The translations under genes and the position numbers were made by a program. From the NCBI RefSeq assembly GCF_003024805.1, contig NZ_PUEC01000005.1:1-64000 (forward strand): 64,000 nucleotides of DNA, written 5' to 3'. Of the stretch, positions 1 through 8,254 are shown one piece after another. Below the pieces are notes generated by a model. It saw only the letters and a program-made list of their open reading frames with translations, did not search any database and was not told the origin of the DNA. Source of the DNA: Duncaniella muris. Its GTDB lineage: Bacteria > Bacteroidota > Bacteroidia > Bacteroidales > Muribaculaceae. Each line of letters opens with the position of its first letter. The stretch's first letter is position 1.

Positions 1-539
1 TGACAGGCTTCGGTGGCGATTGTTATGCCGGTGCTGAACGAATAGGCAGAGACGATATCCGGGCTTCGCCCGTTTTCCTGAACGGTGCCGCGCTCGGCTT
101 TGCCGTCAATGCAGATTATTTCAATGACCCGGCAGGCATTAAGCAGCCTGTCAAGGAATATTTGAGCGAACTGCTGCATCCTGTCGGCCATGCCTGTATC
201 GTTGATGCCGTTCTCCACACGGCAAAGCGTGGCCTCGGATGGCACCCCGTTCTTCAACATGCCCATTTTGTGTAATTTGTTGAGGTTGTATCTGCCGAAC
301 TCCAATATCTCGGCACGTCCGATACATCCGGCTATGCGTCCGAGTATCATCAGCATGATGATATCGTCGAGCCTATGGCGGATATTGCCTTTGTCTAATC
401 TGCGGAAATCCGGCACGGATGAGGCAAACGATCTAAGTTCTTCTAAAATACTGCGTCTTGTGTCAAATTTATTGTGTACTTTTGCAGTGTGATCAGGCGC
501 ATAAGCGCCAGTCGAACGGACTTGGTCAAGTGGCTTCAT
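1..539 (-). CDS. ISAs1-type transposase, N-terminal part (cut by window edge)
   Basis: Reading the minus strand from the ATG at 537-539 gives 179 uninterrupted codons running off the left edge, so the 3' part lies outside the window. The protein resembles the ISAs1 (H-repeat) family: a VPDFRR...RHRLDDIIMLMILG segment as in the DDE_Tnp_1-associated N-terminal domain, then EILEFGRYN and NGVPSEATLCRVENGI, then ICIDGKAERG, whose Asp would be the first residue of the DDE triad. The second Asp and the Glu cannot be seen here, so activity cannot be judged. The 40 residues before the conserved block are somewhat long for the family, and a later start cannot be excluded. Family assignment is by motif recognition and is fairly sure. 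Confidence 0.85.
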   Translation of the reverse strand, partial: MKPLDQVRSTGAYAPDHTAKVHNKFDTRRSILEELRSFASSVPDFRRLDKGNIRHRLDDIIMLMILGRIAGCIGRAEILEFGRYNLNKLHKMGMLKNGVPSEATLCRVENGINDTGMADRMQQFAQIFLDRLLNACRVIEIICIDGKAERGTVQENGRSPDIVSAYSFSTGITIATEAC

Positions 540-599
540 TTTTTAGCGTAACTATTTGATTATCACCTACAAGTTACGAAAAAGCTGCCACTTGACCAA
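522..599. repeat. Interrupted inverted repeat at the transposase start
   Basis: TTGGTCAAGTGGC at 522-534 is perfectly inverted as GCCACTTGACCAA at 587-599. An inner pair, CGTAAC at 547-552 and GTTACG at 573-578, lies between the arms. The left arm sits within the first codons of the transposase and the right arm lies upstream of it. It could be a transposase binding site or element end, or a hairpin in the transposase leader. The true IS terminus cannot be fixed without the other end. Confidence 0.6.
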
Positions 600-748
600 T
601 TTTTAAAGTATTTATTTTATTGAAAATCAGAGGTTAAAGCATCCCTGCGTCCATACAGCTACCACTATAAAATAACACATTTTCCGGGAATGAGACCAAA
701 TCTTAAATGAAAGAGCCGTGAGGCAGCAAGAAGTATTTTCGAAAATAT

Positions 749-780
749 GTTGTTATTAATGAAATATTTCTGTAATTTTG
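749..780 (+). promoter_or_regulatory. Bacteroidetes-type promoter of pgk
   Basis: A -7 box TAATTTTG lies at 773-780, with GTTG at 749-752 about 20 bases upstream as a weak -33 box. Transcription would begin near 787, giving a leader of about 40 bases before the pgk ATG at 829. Confidence 0.6.
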
Positions 781-828
781 CACCGTCTCTGAAATGGACG
801 TAAAAACCCTTTAAAATACACATATTCA

Positions 829-2082
829 ATGACTATCGACCAGTACAATTTCAACGGCAAAAAGGCCATTGTCCGCGTGGATTTCAACGTTCCCCTGGAC
901 GAAAACGGTAAAATCACTGACGATACCCGTATCCGCGGCGCTCTTCCCACTCTGAAAAAAATTCTTGCTGACGGTGGCAGCCTCATCATCATGAGCCACA
1001 TGGGCAAACCCAAAGGTAAGGTGAACCCCAAAATGTCACTCAGCCAGATCAAAGATACAGTTGGCAAATATCTCGGCACTGAAGTAGAGTTTGCTGAAGA
1101 CTGCGCCAAGGCAGCTGAAAAGGCCGCCGCTCTGAAGCCCGGTCAGGTGCTCCTGCTTGAAAACCTCCGCTTCCACCCTGAAGAAGAAGGCAAGCCCGTA
1201 GGCATTGACAAGGAAGATCCTGCATATGACGCAGCCAAGAAAGAAATGAAGGAACGCCAGAAAGAATTCGCAAAGACTCTTGCATCTTATGCTGACGTAT
1301 ATGTGAACGATGCCTTCGGTACCGCTCACCGTCGTCATGCCTCTACCGCAGTGATCGCCGATTACTTCGACAAGGATTCGAAGATGCTCGGCTATCTGAT
1401 GGAAAAGGAAGTTACAGCTGTTGACAACATTCTCAAAGACATCAAGCGTCCCTTCACCGCTATCATGGGTGGCTCAAAGGTGTCAACCAAGATCGGCATC
1501 ATCGAAAACCTCATGGACAAGGTTGACAACCTCATCCTCTGCGGCGGTATGACCTATACTTTCGCAAAGGCTCTCGGCGGAAATGTCGGAAAGTCTATCT
1601 GCGAGAATGACAAGCTCGATCTCGCTCTTCAGATCATCGAAAAGGCCAAGCAGAAAGGTGTTAACCTTGTACTCGGAACTGATTGCGTGGCAGCTGACGA
1701 TTTCAGCAACGATGCCAACACTATGGTTGTTTCATGCAAGGAAATCCCTGCAGAATGGGAAGGCCTTGATGCCGGTCCCGAAACCCGCAAGGCTTTTGCC
1801 GATGCTATCAAAGGTGCCAAGACAATCCTTTGGAACGGTCCTGCCGGTGTGTTTGAATTCGACAATTTCACTGCCGGTTCACGTGCCATCGCCGATGCCA
1901 TTGTAGAGGCTACTGAAAACGGTGCATTCTCTCTTGTAGGCGGCGGTGACTCTGTTGCCTGCGTCAACAAGTTCGGTCTGGCCGACAAGGTAAGCTACGT
2001 TTCAACCGGTGGCGGCGCTCTTCTCGAAGCCATCGAAGGCAAGATCCTCCCCGGCATCGCAGCTATCCGCGGCGAAGAATAA
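829..2082 (+). CDS. pgk: Phosphoglycerate kinase
   Basis: Cytosolic glycolytic enzyme that transfers the acyl phosphate of 1,3-bisphosphoglycerate to ADP. The 417 residues match the usual length. Visible family signatures are [20 protein letters not shown] near the N-terminus, [34 protein letters not shown], the [15 protein letters not shown] hinge segment, and the C-terminal nucleotide-site stretch [13 protein letters not shown] followed by [10 protein letters not shown] and [10 protein letters not shown]. It stands alone between its own promoter and a strong terminator, so it is probably monocistronic. Identification is certain. Confidence 0.98.
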   Translation: MTIDQYNFNGKKAIVRVDFNVPLDENGKITDDTRIRGALPTLKKILADGGSLIIMSHMGKPKGKVNPKMSLSQIKDTVGKYLGTEVEFAEDCAKAAEKAAALKPGQVLLLENLRFHPEEEGKPVGIDKEDPAYDAAKKEMKERQKEFAKTLASYADVYVNDAFGTAHRRHASTAVIADYFDKDSKMLGYLMEKEVTAVDNILKDIKRPFTAIMGGSKVSTKIGIIENLMDKVDNLILCGGMTYTFAKALGGNVGKSICENDKLDLALQIIEKAKQKGVNLVLGTDCVAADDFSNDANTMVVSCKEIPAEWEGLDAGPETRKAFADAIKGAKTILWNGPAGVFEFDNFTAGSRAIADAIVEATENGAFSLVGGGDSVACVNKFGLADKVSYVSTGGGALLEAIEGKILPGIAAIRGEE

Positions 2083-2120
2083 AAAAGCTATTGCCGGAGT
2101 CTGATCTCCGATAAAATTCA

Positions 2121-2158
2121 CGGCTCCGCTATCATAGGTGATAGCGGGGCCGTTTTTT
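2121..2158 (+). terminator. Rho-independent terminator of pgk
   Basis: The arms at 2121-2134 and 2138-2152 form a GC-rich stem (CGGCTCCGCTATCA paired with TGATAGCGGGGCCG, with one non-Watson-Crick position) closed by a short loop. A run of six T follows. Confidence 0.9.
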
Positions 2159-2171
2159 GTCGGACCGACTT

Positions 2172-2585
2172 TTATTCGCCGATGATTGTGGCTACGATTT
2201 TGCGCGGACCTCCGTAGTCGCGGAATTCACAGAGATATATTCCCTGCCATGTTCCGAGATTCAGGTGATGACGGCTGACTGGCAGTGACAGCGACGGACC
2301 GACAAGGATGGATTTGGCATGTGACGGCATATCGTCAGGGCCTTCGTCGGTGTGGAGATAGAATGGGGCGTTTTCCGGCACGAGGCGGTCGAAAATAACA
2401 TTCAGGTCGTGGCGCACATCCGGATCTGCATTCTCGTTGACAGCGAGTGCGGCAGATGTATGTTTGATAAGAAGATGCAGAAGCCCTTTTTCAGGCAGTT
2501 CAGGCAATTGGCGCATTACTTCGCCGGTGACCAGATGGATGCCACGCGGGTAGGCGCGGAGTGTGAATTCGATCTGTTGTATCAT
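2172..2585 (-). CDS. YjbQ/UPF0047 family protein
   Basis: The 137-residue protein has the conserved layout of the YjbQ (UPF0047) family: GLLHLLIKHTSAALAVNENADPDV, then FYLHTDEGPDDMPSHAKSILVGPSLSLPV, then LGTWQGIYLCEFRD near the end. Family members are small beta-rich trimeric proteins with a conserved His cluster, here in IKHTSA and SHAKS. Weak thiamine phosphate synthase activity has been reported for some, and the physiological role is not firmly known. The gene is convergent with pgk. A strong -7 box only 8 bases before the ATG suggests a very short or absent leader. Confidence 0.9.
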   Translation of the reverse strand: MIQQIEFTLRAYPRGIHLVTGEVMRQLPELPEKGLLHLLIKHTSAALAVNENADPDVRHDLNVIFDRLVPENAPFYLHTDEGPDDMPSHAKSILVGPSLSLPVSRHHLNLGTWQGIYLCEFRDYGGPRKIVATIIGE

Positions 2586-2592
2586 AGTAGTG

Positions 2593-2600
2593 CAAAGTTA
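2593..2600 (-). promoter_or_regulatory. -7 box of the yjbQ-like gene
   Basis: CAAAGTTA on the plus strand reads TAACTTTG on the minus strand, a perfect TAnnTTTG. It ends 7 bases before the ATG at 2585, so the transcript would be almost or fully leaderless. Confidence 0.55.
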
Positions 2601-2730
2601 AGCAAAAAGCAGAACATTTTTAACAATTGGCTCGTTCTATAATAGCTATCGAATCTTTCATTAGCCGGATGGAGGAAAAAGATCCGCATGATTGTTTACT
2701 TTGCAAAACAATTTAAACATCAGAACAATC

Positions 2731-2934
2731 ATGGTTACGCTTAACATTCCGCTTTTTACCTGGTGCGTGATAGCATTCGCGATGGTAGCACTGATAATCA
2801 TCAGAGTCTGCTACAAAAACTACTCCCAGATACATCATCAGAGGCATCTGATCGAGTTTGGTAAGGAGAGTGAGGAAATCTTCATCCCCGGTGACAGACT
2901 TGAAGGCCAGGAAGTTTATGATGACGAAGATTGA
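2731..2934 (+). CDS. Small single-pass membrane protein upstream of exporter genes
   Basis: A 67-residue reading frame starts at the ATG at 2731. A hydrophobic segment (about residues 6-25, WCVIAFAMVALIIIRV) is followed by a basic stretch and an acidic tail ending in EVYDDED. An in-frame ATG at 2692 would add 13 residues. However, a near-consensus -7 box (TTACTTTG, 2696-2703) overlaps that part, so 2731 is preferred. It overlaps the next gene by 17 bases, which suggests translational coupling to the ThrE-like exporter. I do not recognise a family, and a coding role is probable rather than proven. Confidence 0.55.
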   Translation: MVTLNIPLFTWCVIAFAMVALIIIRVCYKNYSQIHHQRHLIEFGKESEEIFIPGDRLEGQEVYDDED

Positions 2935-3745
2935 GCAGCCTATGGCGCCTGTGACAGCAGGCATCCGAATGACAAGAGAGGGTGAGACCGTAAAAAAATA
3001 CTGCCTTTTCCTCTCTGAATATGCCGCATGGCTTTTAGGAGCCGGGGCCACATGCATACGCCTTGAGCGAAATGTCAAACGCATGGCGGAGGCTTTTGAT
3101 CATGAAGTGGTGATGACGATAATGCCACGCCATATCCACATGACTGTCTGTAACCGTGACCGTTCCGACAGCTATACCTATATAACTGCATTGCGGACAT
3201 CGATGATAAGTTTCGACATCAACACCCGTCTGAGCGAACTGAGCTGGGCAGTGGCTGACGGCCGGCTTGATTTCAGACAGGCCGAAGCAGAGTTCAACCG
3301 CATCGTCAAGACTCGTCCGGCTGACAAACGGCTGGTGCTCTTACTTGCATCATGTGCCAACGCATCGTTTTGCCGCCTTTTCGGAGGCGATCTGCCGGCG
3401 ATGGCAATCGTTTTTATAGCAACTCTTGCCGGCTACTATCTGAAGCAGGTGCTCTGTGAGCAGAAAGTAGACATGCGTATTGTTTTCATTATGTGTGCTT
3501 TCGTTTCGTCTGTGCTCGGAGCTACGGATGCCTTGTTTCATCTCGGCCAGACTCCGGAAATAGCCATCGGAACCAGTGTGCTCTACCTTGTGCCGGGCAT
3601 TCCGTTTCTGAATTCATTCAGCGATATGCTTGCCGGCCACTATATCTGTTCGTTCAGCCGCTTCATGCATGCAATGATTCTTACCGCTTGCCTTTCGATA
3701 GGCCTTTGTGGCGGAATGATGATGATGAACATCGGTATGTTTTGA
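2918..3745 (+). CDS. Threonine/serine exporter family protein, ThrE N-terminal domain type
   Basis: About 275 residues resembling the ThrE N-terminal domain (DUF1212; YjjP in E. coli). A cytoplasmic first part contains the typical segments LSEYAAWLLGAGATCIRLERNV and VVMTIMPRHIHMTV. From about residue 140 on there are roughly five membrane helices (SCANASFCRLFGGDLPAM onward), with the family-typical LVPGIPFLNSFSDM. In Corynebacterium ThrE the two halves are one protein. Here the second half is the next gene, as with YjjP/YjjB of E. coli, which has been linked to succinate export. Substrate here is unknown. The start at 2918 (ATGATG) follows AGGAAG. Confidence 0.88.
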   Translation: MMTKIEQPMAPVTAGIRMTREGETVKKYCLFLSEYAAWLLGAGATCIRLERNVKRMAEAFDHEVVMTIMPRHIHMTVCNRDRSDSYTYITALRTSMISFDINTRLSELSWAVADGRLDFRQAEAEFNRIVKTRPADKRLVLLLASCANASFCRLFGGDLPAMAIVFIATLAGYYLKQVLCEQKVDMRIVFIMCAFVSSVLGATDALFHLGQTPEIAIGTSVLYLVPGIPFLNSFSDMLAGHYICSFSRFMHAMILTACLSIGLCGGMMMMNIGMF

Positions 3746-3791
3746 CAGCGCCATTACAGAATGTTGATTTGAAAAAAGCAGTTTATCCGTT

Positions 3792-4274
3792 ATGTTGATC
3801 GAATTTTTGCAGGATGCGTTTTTCGCAGCGATAGCAGCTATCGGTTTTGCCGCTATCAGCAATCCCCCGCGCAGGGCCTATCTGTATTGTGCGCTTATTG
3901 CCGCCGCCGGCCATTCGACCCGTTTTCTTCTGATGAATGAATCTCTGACAGGAATGCACATTGTGCCGGCCACTTCGATAGCGGCGCTGATTGTCGGGGT
4001 GCTCGCGGTTCTGTTTTCTCCTTTGGTCCGTACTCCCGCAGAGACCTGTCTGTTTCCTTCGCTCTTGCCGATGATCCCCGGCATATATGCCTATCGGACA
4101 TTCGGAGGACTTGTGATGTGTCTTTATCAGGGGCATGAATTGGGATTCAACCATTATTTCTATCTGTTTGCAAGTAATGGCCTTACCTGCCTTTTTATAC
4201 TCCTCGGAATGGTCATCGGTGCGACAATACCGATCTTCCTTTTGAAAAATATATCTTTCCAGGCCACACGATGA
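3792..4274 (+). CDS. Threonine/serine exporter family protein, ThrE C-terminal domain type
   Basis: A 160-residue membrane protein of the ThrE_2 (DUF3815, YjjB) type, with about five hydrophobic segments. Its central SLLPMIPGIYAYRTFGG mirrors the VPGIPFLNSF motif of the upstream half. The start lies 46 bases after the stop of the first half, in the same direction, so the two are expected to form one transporter of the inner membrane. Whether it exports amino acids or dicarboxylates cannot be read from sequence. Confidence 0.87.
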   Translation: MLIEFLQDAFFAAIAAIGFAAISNPPRRAYLYCALIAAAGHSTRFLLMNESLTGMHIVPATSIAALIVGVLAVLFSPLVRTPAETCLFPSLLPMIPGIYAYRTFGGLVMCLYQGHELGFNHYFYLFASNGLTCLFILLGMVIGATIPIFLLKNISFQATR

Positions 4275-4332
4275 ACTATACCTGCCACGTTAATATAATA
4301 CTACTCACGTTTTCATTTTCATTCCCTGAATC

Positions 4333-5235
4333 ATGGAATTGCGCCAGTTGAAATATTTTGTCAAGGTTGCGGAGACGTTGAACTTTTCAGAGGCCTCACG
4401 GACATTGTTTATAACCCAGAGCACCTTGTCACAGCAGATCAAACAGCTCGAACAGGAGATCGGGTCACCGCTTTTTCAGCGAGACAGCCATCGGGTGTGT
4501 CTGACGGAAGCCGGCAGCGAACTGCTCCCGTATGCCGTCAGAACCCTACAGGCCTCACAACTCTGTCTTGAGCGCATGAATGATCTGCGCGAACTGCTTG
4601 CAGGCACTCTCAACATCGGGGTGACATATTCTTTCAGCCCCATACTGACAGAGACGCTGCTTGATTTCATGAAACTTTATCCGGGAGTGAAGCTCAATAT
4701 TTTTTATAAGCCGATGGCCGAGCTGATGGACATGCTTGTTGAACGTGAAGTTGACTTTGTGCTTGCATTCAAACCGAAGGAGCCTTTGGCCTGTGTCGAA
4801 TCCCACAGTCTGTTTCAGAATTTTCTTACAGTGGTGGTCAATAGTAACCATCCCTTGGCATCGAAGCAAAAAGTCACGCTTGCCGAGCTTTCGGAATATG
4901 ATCTTGCACTGCCGGCCCGCGGCTTGCAGGCGCGAAACTATTTTGATGCAGTGATTGCTCCTAAAGGCATTGATATGCGTGTGCGTATCGAACTCAATGA
5001 AGTCAACATTCTGCTGAAACTGATCAGCTGCAGCAGTCTGGCCACTGTACTGGCCGAAGCCACAACACACAATGTGCGCGGAGTCAAGGCTGTGCCGCTT
5101 GACATTCCGGCGAACGAGATGACCGGCTGTGTCCACACTCTGCGTGACAGTTACCACAAGCGTTCCATGTGCGAGTTCATTAAAATGCTGAGCGAATCAG
5201 CGGCCATTCGTGAACGTGTCAACGCATGGCTCTGA
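4333..5235 (+). CDS. LysR family transcriptional regulator
   Basis: A 300-residue protein of normal LysR length. The winged helix-turn-helix occupies residues 1-60 (MELRQLKYFVKVAETLNFSE, then QSTLSQQIKQLEQEIGSPLF and LTEAG). The rest is a periplasmic-binding-like effector domain starting with GTLNIGVTYSFSP. It resembles the CynR/CysB-like subgroup that regulates transport and metabolism genes. It follows the exporter pair at 58 bases on the same strand, so it may control that operon. That is inference, as the usual divergent arrangement is absent. Confidence 0.93.
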   Translation: MELRQLKYFVKVAETLNFSEASRTLFITQSTLSQQIKQLEQEIGSPLFQRDSHRVCLTEAGSELLPYAVRTLQASQLCLERMNDLRELLAGTLNIGVTYSFSPILTETLLDFMKLYPGVKLNIFYKPMAELMDMLVEREVDFVLAFKPKEPLACVESHSLFQNFLTVVVNSNHPLASKQKVTLAELSEYDLALPARGLQARNYFDAVIAPKGIDMRVRIELNEVNILLKLISCSSLATVLAEATTHNVRGVKAVPLDIPANEMTGCVHTLRDSYHKRSMCEFIKMLSESAAIRERVNAWL

Positions 5236-5277
5236 TTCGCTCAGATCTTCTTTTTTTGCCGGTCGTGATCCGGCGTT

Positions 5278-7734
5278 TCAAAGTGACTTCTTAGGATACA
5301 TGGCTTCCCACCATGACGGATCATCCTGTAGATATTTGGCAAACCATGCAAATATGGTTTCCTGCCACTGTTTGCGCTTGTTGAATTCGGTCACCTGGTG
5401 GTTGGCGCCTCTGACTGCCACAAAAGCCGTCTCGCGGCCAAGGCGTTTCAGGGCCGTGTACATCTGGATACTTTCTCCGAATGGCACGTTGGTGTCAGAA
5501 TCGCCGTGGAGGAACAGCAGGGGAGTGTGGATCTTGTCGGCATTGAAGAGCGGGCTGCGGTCCACGAACAGATCCTTCCGTGTCCAGGGATAACTGTTGG
5601 CCATGCAGACTTCGCTATATGAATATCCCCAATAGCCTTCACCCCAATAGCTTGTGTGGTCGCTGATACCTGCGTGAGATATTCCGGCAGCAAATATGTC
5701 GGTCTTTGTCTGCAGATATTGGGTCATGAATCCGCCATATGAAGCACCGATACAGCCGATCTTCTTGCTGTCTACCCAGGAATGACTGTCGGTAAAGGCC
5801 TTTACGGCTTCGATTATGTCGTCAGCTACACCTTCACCGGCCGTGTTGACATGGTGAGCGGCATATTCCTGCCCGAATCCGGCACTGCCTCGCGGTATGA
5901 TGACCAGAACCACATAGCCGTGGGCGGCATAGACGTGATGTGGGTAGCGGCTTTCGAATGTGCGGCTGGTCGGACTGCATCCGCCGTAATAATTTACGAT
6001 CATCGGATATTTTTCGGATGGATCGAAATCGGGCGGAAGGATGTAGCGCACACTGATGCTGTCGCCGCGCGATGTCACAAACGGCCATCCCTTGCACTCT
6101 CCGAGGCGCACACCCTCAAGGCGTTTGGCGCTGAGGTCTTCGATCAGATTCTGGCGTCCGTTTTTCAGACTGACAGAATAGAGTCTGTCGGAATTAGACG
6201 CTCCCTGACCGGTGTAGACGAGTACCGGAGCTGTGGCTGAAAGGTCGAATGACATTACATATTCCTCAAGTGCTTTCAGATTGTCAATTTGTCCGTTGGT
6301 CGGATTGACGCGGTAGAGCGATTTGAGATCGCGGTCTTCAGCCGTGAAATAAATATTTCCGTCAGCCTTGCTCCAGGCGAAACTTTCAACAGACGGGTTG
6401 AAGTCGCGGGTCAGGGGGGTGACTTTCTTCGTTGCGACATCCATGACATAGAGCTGGTTGTCATACATGTTCGGGGTCATTCCATCTGGCAGATTCTTGC
6501 CGATGGAGCCAAGCCCTTCGGGAGAGGCTGTAAGCGCGACCGTTTTTCCGTCGGGCGAGAGGGATGCGCCACCGATGAATCCTTCATTTTCAAGCAGCGT
6601 CATGCAGGCACCTGATTTCAGATCGAGAAGATAGAGAGACACAACCGAGCTCGGACGCTGTTCTACTTTAGTGTCATAAGCCATGAAAAGGAGTTTGCTG
6701 CCGTCTGCTGATATTCCGGCCGGAGTGACATTTCGGTAGCCGAATGTCAGCGGGCTGCTGAGTCCGCTTGCCAGATCGAATTTCATCAACGATGCGCGTG
6801 AGCGCCATCCAGGCTGACGGTCTTCCGGATTGACGATCTCATAAAGGTCTGCGTTCTTCTCCTTGGGTTCATCCTGATTCTTCAGGTAGACAAAGAAATC
6901 AGCTGTAGGCGACAGCATGAATGAATGTGTGGGAATGTCATCTGCAATCACTTGTTCTTCATGGGTCAGAGGATTGAGGGTGATAAACCGGAGCTTTTTA
7001 TTGACATTGCGTGTGAGATAGAGCTGATCACAGTCTGGCATCCACCGTAGAGTTTCTGTGCTTGACAATAGCACTCGGCCTGACGAGAGTTCGCTGATCT
7101 GGGTATTGAACGTATTGTCGCCTCCTTCATGGGTAAAACTGTATGTGGTGAGCAGATATTTACCGCTTGGAGATAGGGCTGCCGATAGGATACGTTGACC
7201 TGTCATCACATCCTGAAGAGTGTAGCGGCGTCCTTGTTCCTTATTGATTGTGACTTGTGTTTTGCCGTCGGATTCAATGGAGATTCTGACTGAGTCGGGT
7301 TGATTGCCCGGTAGCGTGAGACATTTGACAGTTATGGAGTGTGTTGCCGGAGCCAGAGCGAGTTTTTCGTCTGTGATGAGTTTGCCGTCAAGATAGATCT
7401 CCCGATTCTTAAGGCCGCTGACTTTGAGCGATCCGTTGAAATAACGTCCGTTGTCAAGAGTGAAATTCAGAAGGTGGAGTGCCGGTGTCCGGCTTGCCGG
7501 AAGAACCTGATTTGTGAATTTACTGCCTTTTTCAGCAGCATTCATGGAAATCGGGGTTTTCAGAATGGCCAAAGTGTCAAACTTGGCAGAATTGGCATCG
7601 ATGCTGTCAAGCATGAACGGAGTGGCCACTTCAAAAGGACCGGAATAGTTCAATGACTTGATGTCGATAGTCTCTCCGAAAGAACTAAGAGACAGTGCGG
7701 CACCGCATGCCGCGCAAATTACTTTTTTATACAT
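5278..7734 (-). CDS. Secreted S9 family (prolyl oligopeptidase / DPP-like) peptidase
   Basis: An 818-residue periplasmic or outer-surface serine peptidase. The signal peptide is MYKKVICAACGAALSLSSFG. A central WD40/TolB-like beta-propeller follows (repeated LSPSGKYL, LSPDGKTVALT and GNIYFTAEDRD blades). The C-terminal alpha/beta hydrolase carries GASYGGFMTQ with nucleophile Ser665, HGDSDTNVPF for the Asp and GANHQV for the His, so the triad is complete. The start at 7734 is chosen over an in-frame codon at 7764 because that codon overlaps the -7 box at 7762-7769. Bacteroidales secrete many such enzymes to take dipeptides from host or diet proteins. Exact specificity is unknown. Confidence 0.94.
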   Translation of the reverse strand: MYKKVICAACGAALSLSSFGETIDIKSLNYSGPFEVATPFMLDSIDANSAKFDTLAILKTPISMNAAEKGSKFTNQVLPASRTPALHLLNFTLDNGRYFNGSLKVSGLKNREIYLDGKLITDEKLALAPATHSITVKCLTLPGNQPDSVRISIESDGKTQVTINKEQGRRYTLQDVMTGQRILSAALSPSGKYLLTTYSFTHEGGDNTFNTQISELSSGRVLLSSTETLRWMPDCDQLYLTRNVNKKLRFITLNPLTHEEQVIADDIPTHSFMLSPTADFFVYLKNQDEPKEKNADLYEIVNPEDRQPGWRSRASLMKFDLASGLSSPLTFGYRNVTPAGISADGSKLLFMAYDTKVEQRPSSVVSLYLLDLKSGACMTLLENEGFIGGASLSPDGKTVALTASPEGLGSIGKNLPDGMTPNMYDNQLYVMDVATKKVTPLTRDFNPSVESFAWSKADGNIYFTAEDRDLKSLYRVNPTNGQIDNLKALEEYVMSFDLSATAPVLVYTGQGASNSDRLYSVSLKNGRQNLIEDLSAKRLEGVRLGECKGWPFVTSRGDSISVRYILPPDFDPSEKYPMIVNYYGGCSPTSRTFESRYPHHVYAAHGYVVLVIIPRGSAGFGQEYAAHHVNTAGEGVADDIIEAVKAFTDSHSWVDSKKIGCIGASYGGFMTQYLQTKTDIFAAGISHAGISDHTSYWGEGYWGYSYSEVCMANSYPWTRKDLFVDRSPLFNADKIHTPLLFLHGDSDTNVPFGESIQMYTALKRLGRETAFVAVRGANHQVTEFNKRKQWQETIFAWFAKYLQDDPSWWEAMYPKKSL

Positions 7735-7761
7735 GATAAAAGATTGGAACTCTAAATTGCA

Positions 7762-7769
7762 CAAAGATA
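7762..7769 (-). promoter_or_regulatory. -7 box of the S9 peptidase gene
   Basis: The minus strand reads TATCTTTG, a perfect TAnnTTTG match. Transcription would start near 7755, about 20 bases before the ATG at 7734. Confidence 0.6.
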
Positions 7770-7792
7770 ATAATAAAAATGTGACAAATCCG

Positions 7793-7800
7793 TAAATTTG
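7793..7800 (+). promoter_or_regulatory. -7 box of the fluoride channel gene
   Basis: TAAATTTG at 7793-7800 matches TAnnTTTG. The leader to the ATG at 7816 would be under 12 bases, leaving no room for a fluoride riboswitch. Confidence 0.5.
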
Positions 7801-7815
7801 CAGTCGTAAAATCGA

Positions 7816-8199
7816 ATGAAAATGAATCTGACTGATTTTCTGATAGTCTTTCTGGGCAGCGGGCTTGGCGGTGTATGCCGTTATGGGCTAAGCCATGTCA
7901 TACAGACCAATGCAGGCGCTGCGGCTTTCCCCTGGGGTACTTTCGCGGTCAATATGGCGGGATGCCTGCTGATTGGTCTGATCTATGGCTTTGCTGAAAA
8001 GTCTGATCTTTTGAGCCCGGAGTTGCGTTTGCTTGCCACTGTCGGTTTTTGCGGCGGGTTTACCACATTTTCGACTTTTGTAAATGAAAACTATCTTCTG
8101 CTTGGTATGTCAGAAGGCATTGTAGCCATAGCCTATGCTCTTGCAAGTCTGGCAGTCGGGCTTGGATGTGTGTATGCCGGCCATTTGCTGGTGCGTTAG
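7816..8199 (+). CDS. crcB: Fluoride ion channel CrcB/Fluc
   Basis: A 127-residue inner-membrane protein with four helices that exports toxic fluoride as a dual-topology dimer. Family signatures are complete: GSGLGGVCRYGLS near the N-terminus, PWGTFAVNMAGCLLIGLIYG in helix 2, and the GFCGGFTTFSTF helix-break motif in helix 3, which carries the sodium-site and phenylalanine-box residues. It is a single gene, consistent with a homodimeric Fluc. ATGs lie at 7816 and 7822. It is divergent from the S9 peptidase. Confidence 0.96.
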   Translation: MKMNLTDFLIVFLGSGLGGVCRYGLSHVIQTNAGAAAFPWGTFAVNMAGCLLIGLIYGFAEKSDLLSPELRLLATVGFCGGFTTFSTFVNENYLLLGMSEGIVAIAYALASLAVGLGCVYAGHLLVR

Positions 8200-8254
8200 A
8201 CAGATGACCGGCATAACTCTGGCTGTATCAGGCAGTGAATATACTTTCAGTCAT

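Noticed and set aside
190-492. 100-codon plus-strand frame
   Set aside because: It is the antisense shadow of the transposase, which has clear ISAs1 motifs on the minus strand.
5250-5280. Terminator after the LysR gene (GCCGG/CCGGC hairpin)
   Set aside because: The T run lies before the stem rather than after it, and the stem has only five pairs, so support is too weak on either strand.
7793-7816. Fluoride riboswitch upstream of crcB
   Set aside because: The leader after the -7 box is too short to hold one.
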